A stretch of 11,944 nt of DNA from WLNJ01 sp037131165 (GTDB lineage Bacteria > Actinomycetota > Thermoleophilia > Solirubrobacterales > Solirubrobacteraceae), in assembly GCA_037131165.1 (NCBI GenBank), contig JBAXRO010000059.1, positions 1 to 11,944 of the forward strand. The letters are read 5' to 3'. Below the pieces are notes generated by a model, which had not been told where the DNA came from, searched no databases, and was given only the letters and a program-made list of their open reading frames with translations. Every line of letters starts with the position of its first letter. Position 1 is the first letter of the stretch. The position numbers and the translations under genes were made by a program. Shown in pieces: positions 6,357-11,944 of this stretch.

Positions 6357-6362
6357 CAGACT
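6357..6362 (+). promoter_or_regulatory. Weak -10-like element before dcd
   Basis: CAGACT ends 7 nt before the GTG start of dcd, the same spacing as the other candidate leaderless promoters here, but the first base is C and not T. TTCGGC at 6335-6340 is a poor -35. It may only be chance, with dcd read from the upstream promoter. Confidence 0.22.
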
Positions 6363-6369
6363 TGCGCCG

Positions 6370-6941
6370 GTGAGCGAGATCGCATCGGTACTCAGCGACG
6401 GCACGATCCGTCGACTTGTCGAGGAGGGCAGGATCAAGATCGATCCTTGGGATCCGGCGAGGATCCAGCCGGCCTCCGTCGACCTTCGTCTCGGCGACAG
6501 CTTCCGCGTCTTCAACAACCACAAGGTCACCGCGATCGACCTGCGCGAGCCGCCCGAGGGCTTGACCGAGGACGTCACCCTCGAGGAGGGCGAGGCGTTC
6601 GTCATCCAGCCGGGCGAGTTCTGCCTCGCGAGGACCTTGGAGTGGGTCGAGATCCCCAACGACCTGGTTGCCCGGATCGAGGGGAAGAGCTCACTCGGAC
6701 GCCTCGGGTTGATCGTCCATGCCACTGCCGGATTCTGTGACCCGGGCTGGAAGGGGACCCTTACATTGGAGTTGAACAACCTCACGCGGATCCCGATCAA
6801 GCTCTGGCCCGGACTGCTGATCGCTCAGCTTTCATTCATGACCCTCGACGCGGCAGCTGAGCGGCCGTATGGTTCGGATGGGTTGGGGAGTCACTACCAG
6901 GGTCAGCGCGAGGCGACCGCAAGCCGCTATCAGGGAGCACC

Positions 6942-6945
<4 letters not shown>
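6370..6945 (+). CDS. dcd: dCTP deaminase, dUMP-forming (bifunctional DCD-DUT type)
   Basis: A 191-residue cytosolic trimeric enzyme of dUTPase fold that deaminates dCTP; the sequence points to the bifunctional form that goes on to dUMP, feeding thymidylate synthase. The deaminase core is complete: GKSSLGRLGL 105-114, HATAGF-DPGW-G 117-129, and TLELNN 132-137 with catalytic Glu134. In the segment after HATA, mono-functional E. coli-type enzymes carry bulky residues, whereas mycobacterial and Methanocaldococcus bifunctional enzymes have Gly-Phe/Trp as here. The C-terminal lid (YGSDGLGSHYQGQR 167-180) is typical. The start is GTG 6370. The stop overlaps the citrate synthase ATG as ATGA, so the two are probably translationally coupled. 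Bifunctionality is inferred from the motif. Confidence 0.95.
6932..6937 (+). promoter_or_regulatory. Shine-Dalgarno site of gltA inside dcd
   Basis: AGGGAG lies 4 nt before the gltA ATG at 6942, within the last codons of dcd. Together with the ATGA overlap it supports re-initiation by ribosomes that finish dcd. Confidence 0.5.
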
Positions 6946-8234
<1,289 letters not shown>

Positions 8235-8243
8235 GCCTGGCCC

Positions 8244-8600
8244 GTGGCTGAGCGCTGGAAGCTCGTCGTGCGCGATGGGCCGACCGTGCGCAGATCGTTC
8301 CACTCGACTCTCGGCGAGGCTCTCGACGGACTCCAGGCCGAGACCGCGGAGGCCGCGAACCGCTCCCCGGCGAGGGAGGTCGATCTCCGTTTCAGGTCCT
8401 ACGGTCCTGAGGACCGAGTTGTGATGCGCGCTGAGGTCAAGGGGCCGCAGCGCCGTTTCGCGAAGGTCACGGCCGGGGTCGACGTCCGTGGCGACGGCCG
8501 GCTCGAGCCTTGGCTCGGTGGCGCGAGGCGTTCTGAGGTCGAGGTCCGCAAGCGCGAGACCGCTTGGCAGGCCCTGCGCCGCGCCCTTGGAGTCGACTGA
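8244..8600 (+). CDS. Unknown 118-residue protein encoded after citrate synthase
   Basis: I do not recognise a family. The protein is small, soluble and strongly charged, with Arg and Glu abundant and no signal peptide, cysteine pair or membrane segment. The N-terminus MAERWKLVVRDGPTVRR looks like a beta-hairpin, followed by a helix-like stretch (LGEALDGLQAETAEAANRS, about 23-41), a strand-rich middle (REVDLRFRSY, VVMRAEVKGP, VTAGVDVRGDG) and a C-terminal amphipathic helix (RKRETAWQALRRALGV). The alternating pattern suggests a folded alpha/beta domain. The GTG start lies only 9 nt after the gltA stop without a Shine-Dalgarno site, so it is most likely part of the dcd-gltA transcript. The next gene is convergent. 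Its coding status is supported by position and frame; its function is open. Confidence 0.7.
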   Translation: MAERWKLVVRDGPTVRRSFHSTLGEALDGLQAETAEAANRSPAREVDLRFRSYGPEDRVVMRAEVKGPQRRFAKVTAGVDVRGDGRLEPWLGGARRSEVEVRKRETAWQALRRALGVD

Positions 8601-8629
8601 CCGGCTACCGGCCAGTCCCGGCGAGCCGG
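8601..8629. terminator. Possible terminator hairpin between convergent genes
   Basis: CCGGCT (8601-8606) and AGCCGG (8624-8629) are perfect complements around a 17-nt loop that itself contains CCGG elements. It starts directly after the stop codon of the 118-residue protein, in the 72-bp space before the convergent metallopeptidase gene, so it could serve both directions. There is no U-tract. Confidence 0.35.
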
Positions 8630-8637
8630 CCTGACTC

Positions 8638-8693
8638 GGCCCGTGGGGCGCCCGCGTCAGGCAGCCCCTCCTTCAGGCCCAAGGGGCGCCCGC
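8638..8693. repeat. Imperfect 18-bp direct repeat at the 3' end of the YgjP-type gene
   Basis: Bases 8638-8655 (GGCCCGTGGGGCGCCCGC) and 8676-8693 (GGCCCAAGGGGCGCCCGC) agree at 16 of 18 positions and are 20 nt apart. The second copy encodes the last residues of the minus-strand metallopeptidase (AGAPW), the first lies just beyond its stop. Each contains the palindrome GGGCGCCC. It looks like a small local duplication; a role in termination is possible. Confidence 0.5.
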
Positions 8694-9368
8694 TTCCGGC
8701 ATCGGCTGGATCGTGAGCTCCGGCCCGTGCTCGGTCAGCCACGCGACGTCGTCGCGATGCCCGGGGCGTCGGCTGTCGAGCAGGTCCCAGAAGGCCGCCG
8801 AGTGGTCGGGGACGTCGAGGTGACAGACCTCGTGCCAGACAACCGTCTCGAGGACCCGGTCGGGAGCGAGCATCAGTCGCCAAGAGAAGCTGAATGCACC
8901 GCCGGCCCTGCACGACGCCCACCTGGTTTTCATGTCCCCGATCCTGAGGCTGTTCCAGCTGTGACCCGTTTCCGCTGTGACTCGGTCGAGCCGTTCGGCG
9001 ACCTCCGCTCGGGCGGCCCGCCGCAGCAGCCGCTCGACCGCTCCGCGGAAGTCACCTTCCGGGACGAGCAGCCGGTTTCCGTCGCGGTGGGCGACCTTGC
9101 GCCCGGCCTCGGGAACGATCGCGAGGGTGTCATCGAGCCACGGGAGCGTCCAGCCGCGGGCGTTGACGGCCGCACTGCTTACCTCCTGCTCGGCAAGCTG
9201 GCGGCGGATCCAGCTGTCGAGCCGTTCGACCGCATCGTGGGCTCGGTGCTCGGGCGCGCGCCCGGGCAGCACGACCGTCACGCCTTCCCGGTCGACAGTG
9301 ACCCGCACCCGCTTCGCCCGCTTCGAGCGGCGGACCGAGTACTCGATCCTGTCGTCGTTGGTGCTCAG
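8673..9368 (-). CDS. YgjP/DUF45-type zinc metallopeptidase, probable CTG start
   Basis: A soluble M48-like metallopeptidase domain of the YgjP (WLM/DUF45) group, whose cellular role is mostly unknown. Numbering from the proposed CTG start (231 residues), the zinc site is HEVCH at 179-183 (ligands His179 and His183, base Glu180) with a third His at 189 in DHSAAFW. The family motif MKTRWASC (146-153) precedes it, with Ala where the family usually has Gly. The first ATG/GTG/TTG in frame (GTG 9308) begins inside the conserved N-terminal strand: the 20 residues before it (IEYSVRRSKRAKR and neighbours) clearly fit the family. The only near-start codon is CTG 9368-9366, which overlaps the yccF stop as CTGA. 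Translation is probably coupled to yccF. Family call firm, start inferred. Confidence 0.85.
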   Translation of the reverse strand: MSTNDDRIEYSVRRSKRAKRVRVTVDREGVTVVLPGRAPEHRAHDAVERLDSWIRRQLAEQEVSSAAVNARGWTLPWLDDTLAIVPEAGRKVAHRDGNRLLVPEGDFRGAVERLLRRAARAEVAERLDRVTAETGHSWNSLRIGDMKTRWASCRAGGAFSFSWRLMLAPDRVLETVVWHEVCHLDVPDHSAAFWDLLDSRRPGHRDDVAWLTEHGPELTIQPMPEAGAPWA

Positions 9369-9781
9369 GAGCCGATGCTGACGCCGCCGGCCGGTACGGC
9401 GGAGATGTCGTCGACGTCAACGATGTCGCGGCCGAACGGAGCCAGCGAGATCGGGATCATCTTCAGGTTGCCGATTCCGAGGGGGATCCCGATGATCGAG
9501 AGGAACAGCGGGATCGAGGTGACGACGTGGCCGATCGCCAGCCACCAGCCCGCGAGGATGAACCAGATCACGTTGCCGATCGTCGAGCCGGCTCCCGCCT
9601 CTTCCTTGCGGATCACCGTCCTGCCGAACGGCCAGAGCGAGTAGGCGGCGATCCTGAGGCTCATCAGCCCGAACGGGATCCCGATGATCGTGATGAACAT
9701 CAGCAGTCCTGCGAGCGTGTAAGCCAGTGCCATCCAGATGCCGGCGAAGACCAGCCAGATGAGGTTTCCGAGCAGGCGCAT
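9365..9781 (-). CDS. yccF: YccF family inner-membrane protein
   Basis: A 138-residue membrane protein with two copies of the YccF domain: residues 2-55 (GNLIWLVFAG... IIGIPFG... PFGRTV) and 67-121 (GNVIWFILAG... IIGIPLG... PFGRDIV). Each repeat holds two hydrophobic segments separated by an IIGIP turn, giving about four membrane segments. The biochemical function of the family is unknown. The ATG at 9781 begins directly at the conserved RLLGNLIW motif; a longer open frame reaching 10141 upstream is a shadow of the opposite-strand gene. GACAAT lies 7 nt before the ATG and no Shine-Dalgarno site is seen. The stop overlaps the start of the YgjP-type peptidase gene by 4 nt, so the two form an operon. 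Confidence 0.93.
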   Translation of the reverse strand: MRLLGNLIWLVFAGIWMALAYTLAGLLMFITIIGIPFGLMSLRIAAYSLWPFGRTVIRKEEAGAGSTIGNVIWFILAGWWLAIGHVVTSIPLFLSIIGIPLGIGNLKMIPISLAPFGRDIVDVDDISAVPAGGVSIGS

Positions 9782-9788
9782 TGACGCG

Positions 9789-9794
9789 ATTGTC
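9789..9794 (-). promoter_or_regulatory. Candidate -10 element of yccF
   Basis: GACAAT on the minus strand is 7 nt before the yccF ATG, the spacing seen for other candidate leaderless genes here. It keeps the A at position 2 and T at position 6 of TAnnnT but has G first. No -35 is evident. Confidence 0.28.
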
Positions 9795-9874
9795 CCACAC
9801 CCATGACCCGCCGGGGGGCGGGCAGGCAACCGATCGGGTCTTGGCCTTCGGCGACCCGAACTTACGGATCGGGC

Positions 9875-9880
9875 GATAAT
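9875..9880 (+). promoter_or_regulatory. Candidate -10 element of the 97-residue protein gene (leaderless)
   Basis: GATAAT matches TATAAT at five of six positions and is followed by exactly six bases before the ATG at 9887, so the predicted start site is the A of the ATG. No Shine-Dalgarno site is present. An upstream 6-bp inverted repeat (9835-9840 with 9853-9858) overlaps the spacer and -35 region. Confidence 0.45.
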
Positions 9881-9886
9881 GGCGTC

Positions 9887-10180
9887 ATGCCGGAGACGCG
9901 GATCCAACTGCCTGCCCACGTTGCCCCGCCAGTTGACGTATTCGTCAACGGGGTCCCGCTGGTGGAGGGGGACGACTTCGTGCTCGACGGGCACACCCTC
10001 GTCGTCAAGCGTTCCCTGGCCAAGGAGGGCAACCTCGGCTTCTGGCGCTGGTTCCTCGGCGCCTGGGGGATCGGCACCTACCGCAAGAACGACGTGGTCG
10101 ACGTTCGCTACGCCCGCGACGGCGTCACGAAGGTCGCTCACGACCTCGACTTCGAGGTCCCATCGGACCCGGGGAGCTGA
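9887..10180 (+). CDS. Unknown 97-residue soluble protein
   Basis: I do not recognise a characterised family. The chain starts with a Pro/Val-rich segment (RIQLPAHVAPPVDVFVNG), followed by a strand-turn-strand section typical of small beta-barrels or sandwiches (VPLVEGDDFVLDGHTLVVKR), then an aromatic helix (LGFWRWFLGAWGIGTYRKND, about 49-68) and two closing strands (VVDVRYARDG, VAHDLDFEVP). The central Trp-rich segment is moderately hydrophobic but contains charges, so I take it as a buried or interface helix and not a membrane anchor. No signal peptide. The ATG at 9887 was chosen because of the adjacent GATAAT; an earlier in-frame start at 9803 overlaps the divergent promoter space. It is monocistronic and its stop is one base from the metF stop on the other strand. 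Confidence 0.75.
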   Translation: MPETRIQLPAHVAPPVDVFVNGVPLVEGDDFVLDGHTLVVKRSLAKEGNLGFWRWFLGAWGIGTYRKNDVVDVRYARDGVTKVAHDLDFEVPSDPGS

Positions 10181-10181
10181 G

Positions 10182-11072
10182 TCAGTCGGCTTGAGCCCAC
10201 GGCCTGTGCAGCCGCAGGGCCGAGAGGATCGCCCGGGTCGCGGGTGATCGGTTCAGTGTGTAGAAGTGGATCCCCGGCGCTCCGCCCGCCAGCAGCTCGG
10301 CGCACTGAAGGGTCGCGTAGGCAACTCCAAACTCCTGCACCGCCTCGGGGTCGTCGGCCCGGGCTTCGAGTTCCGCCTGGAGGTCTGCCGGCAGGTCCGA
10401 GCCGCACAGCTGGGTGATCCGCGTGATCTGGGCGACGTTCGTGATCGGCATGACACCGGGCACGATCGGCGTCTCGATCCCGATCGCCTTGGCCCGCTCG
10501 ACGAAGTCGAAGTAGAGCGAGTTCTCGAAGAACAGCTGGGTGACCAGGAAGTCGACTCCCTTGTCGACCTTCTCCTTGAGGTGGCGGAGGTCGTCCTCCG
10601 GACTGGTCGCCGCGATGTGAGTCTCCGGGAAGCAGGCCGCGCCGATCGCGAAGTGCGGGTACTCGGAGCGGATCAGCTCGACCAGCTCCGAGGAGTACGT
10701 CAGGCCTCCCTCGGTCGCTGTCCATTCGCCGCCGTCCGGCGGGTCGCCGCGAAGCGCGAGGACGTTCTCGACGCCCAGCTCGGTCAGGCCGTCGAGGGTC
10801 GAGCGGAGCTCGTCGACCGTTGCCGCCACGCAGGTGAAGTGAGCCATCGCCTCGAGCCCGTAGTCGCTCCTGATGGTGTCGACGACCTCGAGCGTCTTGT
10901 CACGGGTCGAGCCGCCCGCGCCGTAAGTCACGGAGACGTAAGCCGGTTCGAGCGGCTTCAGCGCTTCGACGGCAGCGAGCAGGTTGCGCTGGCCCTCCTC
11001 GGTCTTCGGCGGGAAGAACTCGAACGAGAACAGCGGATCGCCACTGCCCCTCATCATCTGGTCGATTCTCAT
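10182..11072 (-). CDS. metF: Methylenetetrahydrofolate reductase
   Basis: A 296-residue, catalytic-domain-only MetF, an FAD-containing TIM barrel that reduces 5,10-methylene-THF to 5-methyl-THF for methionine synthesis. Recognisable elements: FSFEFFPPKT 15-24 with the catalytic Glu18 (E. coli Glu28 equivalent), VSVTYGAGGS 46-55, the flavin-contacting ALRGDPPDGG 105-114 with the functional Asp, the FPETH segment in place of the usual YPE-H, VTQLFFEN 176-183 with the substrate Gln, and VPGVMPITN 204-212. The length equals bacterial MetF and lacks the eukaryotic regulatory domain. It starts 12 nt after the upstream hydrolase gene without a Shine-Dalgarno site; TAGACT, which includes that gene's stop, lies 9 nt before the ATG. 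Nothing separates its stop from that of the convergent gene except one base. Confidence 0.96.
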   Translation of the reverse strand: MRIDQMMRGSGDPLFSFEFFPPKTEEGQRNLLAAVEALKPLEPAYVSVTYGAGGSTRDKTLEVVDTIRSDYGLEAMAHFTCVAATVDELRSTLDGLTELGVENVLALRGDPPDGGEWTATEGGLTYSSELVELIRSEYPHFAIGAACFPETHIAATSPEDDLRHLKEKVDKGVDFLVTQLFFENSLYFDFVERAKAIGIETPIVPGVMPITNVAQITRITQLCGSDLPADLQAELEARADDPEAVQEFGVAYATLQCAELLAGGAPGIHFYTLNRSPATRAILSALRLHRPWAQAD

Positions 11073-11081
11073 CGGCCAGTG

Positions 11082-11087
11082 AGTCTA
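11082..11087 (-). promoter_or_regulatory. Possible internal -10 element before metF
   Basis: TAGACT on the minus strand fits TAnnnT and lies 9 nt before the metF ATG. Its first three bases are the stop codon of the hydrolase gene, so the match may be chance. If real, metF would have its own nearly leaderless transcript besides read-through from the hydrolase gene. Confidence 0.2.
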
Positions 11088-11944
11088 GGCGGCTGCTTCG
11101 GCTCCGGAATCGGCGGGAGCGCTCGCCCACATCTCGATCGGGCGTCCCTCGTCGGATTTGACTTCCCCGAGTCGCTCGAGGTGGGTCAGGTAGGCGAGCG
11201 TCTCCGGCAGGAACCAGCCGATCCTCGGCTCCTCCGGCATCCCCTCGTACAGCTTGCAGGTCAGCTCCCAGGCGCTGCGCGGTCCGTTCGCCAGCTCGGC
11301 CCTGATTGCGACGAGGCGACCGTCCACAGCTGCCCGATTGGCCGCGATCAGCTCCGGGATCGCGCTCACCGGCTTGCCGTGCCCTGACAGGCAAAGGCGC
11401 GCGCCCAGCGTCTCGACCCGGTCGAGCGACGCGAGGAACTCCCCGGCCGGGTCGGGTGTGTAGCCGACGTCGTAGTAGAGCGAGACCCTCCCCAGGAGGT
11501 GGTCGCCACTGAACAACAGGCGCCGCCCGGGCTGGTGCAGGCAGACGTGGGAGGGGGCGTGGCCGGGTGTCTCGACTGCGACCAGCTCACCGAGGTCGGA
11601 CGGGACCGAGAGGCCTTCGACCAGTTCGCGGTCGGGTTCGACGACCCGGTCGAAGCCGGTCGCCATGCCGCGTCTGGCCTCGCGCTGGCGCTCGACTGAC
11701 TCGACCGGCACTCCGCAGCGGATCGCCCTGTCGAGGCGTTGGTCGAGCACCCCGTCGGGGTCGTTGACGTAGGAGCGCATGTGGTCGCTGTTGTGGCTCA
11801 TCACGATCTCGGCGCCGGTGCGCTCTGCGATCGTCATCGCCTGGCCCGCATGGTCGGCGTGGGCGTGGGTGCACACGATCCGGCGGACGCTGTCGAGCCA
11901 GAGACCGCATTGGTCAAGCGCTCGCTCGAGTTCGCGGAGCGAGG
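11085..11944 (-). CDS. Metallo-beta-lactamase-fold hydrolase, LACTB2/glyoxalase II-like (5' end cut by window edge)
   Basis: 285 residues are visible; the N-terminal beta strands lie beyond the right edge, and the frame stays open to 11942. The metal site reads THAHADHAG (visible residues 25-33; HxHxDH), then the third ligand in ETPGHAPSH, the bridging Asp in LFSGDHLLG, and the last His in CLSGHGKPV. This is a complete binuclear zinc hydrolase core. The segment after it (SAWELTCKLYEG to YLTHLERLGEV) fits the winged-helix-like C-terminal domain of LACTB2-type proteins, which act on thioesters, nucleic acids or other esters. An insertion of about 60 residues (SDHMRSYVNDPDG... to EGLSVPSD) separates the first motif from the third ligand. 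GTG 11876 is not the start, because conserved residues precede it. It is followed 12 nt later by metF. Substrate unknown. Confidence 0.85.
   Translation of the reverse strand, partial: SLRELERALDQCGLWLDSVRRIVCTHAHADHAGQAMTIAERTGAEIVMSHNSDHMRSYVNDPDGVLDQRLDRAIRCGVPVESVERQREARRGMATGFDRVVEPDRELVEGLSVPSDLGELVAVETPGHAPSHVCLHQPGRRLLFSGDHLLGRVSLYYDVGYTPDPAGEFLASLDRVETLGARLCLSGHGKPVSAIPELIAANRAAVDGRLVAIRAELANGPRSAWELTCKLYEGMPEEPRIGWFLPETLAYLTHLERLGEVKSDEGRPIEMWASAPADSGAEAAA

Noticed and set aside
9835..9858. Inverted repeat CGGGTC / GACCCG upstream of the 97-residue gene as an operator
   Set aside because: A 6-bp match with a 12-nt spacer is weak in this base composition; mentioned only in connection with the promoter.
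10266..11387. Long open frame (373 codons) on the plus strand opposite metF and the hydrolase
   Set aside because: It overlaps two well-supported genes, has low-complexity Arg/Val/Asp composition and no motif.

Overview
The window is a compact, high-GC stretch of bacterial chromosome carrying fourteen genes, two of them cut by the window edges. The gene content is housekeeping and central metabolism. The high GC, the dUMP-forming type of dCTP deaminase, the GabD2-type aldehyde dehydrogenase and many genes that seem to lack a Shine-Dalgarno leader all suggest an actinobacterium. The paralogue styles look most like Thermoleophilia/Solirubrobacterales, but that placement is inferred from family resemblance and not from a marker gene. 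I see no tRNA, rRNA, CRISPR array, insertion sequence, prophage or defence gene. No gene-free stretch exceeds about 150 bases.

Layout from left to right. (1) A minus-strand block reads right to left: DEAD-box RNA helicase with a DbpA-type RNA-binding tail (start 3861), cyclophilin peptidyl-prolyl isomerase 9 nt downstream, a GC-rich hairpin, a GabD2-like semialdehyde dehydrogenase, and the N-terminus of an EamA/DMT-type transporter that follows the dehydrogenase stop codon in the same frame and has no ordinary start codon. (2) A quinone-oxidoreductase-like MDR enzyme (minus) and a PfkB-family kinase (plus) diverge from a 55-bp promoter region whose two candidate -10 elements lie in a perfect 8-bp inverted repeat. 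(3) A large stem-loop closes the kinase gene. (4) A plus-strand run follows: an 81-residue one-helix membrane protein, dcd, gltA (overlapping dcd as ATGA) and a 118-residue protein of unknown function 9 nt after gltA. (5) The minus-strand pair yccF and a YgjP-type zinc metallopeptidase overlap by 4 nt at a CTGA junction, so the peptidase probably starts at CTG. (6) A 97-residue unknown protein (plus) converges on metF (minus) with one base between the stop codons. (7) metF lies 12 nt downstream of a metallo-beta-lactamase-fold hydrolase that runs off the right edge.

The genes do not form one pathway. dcd feeds dUMP to thymidylate synthesis and metF controls the folate one-carbon pool that thymidylate synthase also uses. 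gltA and the GabD2-like enzyme both touch the TCA cycle (citrate entry, succinate entry). The helicase and cyclophilin are RNA and protein folding factors in one transcription unit. The most interesting signals are in the start regions: two genes without ATG/GTG/TTG starts, and several genes with a TAnnnT-like hexamer 6-9 nt before the start codon, which suggests leaderless transcription. I found no convincing previously undescribed multi-gene system; the novel material is mostly small unknown proteins and start-site peculiarities.
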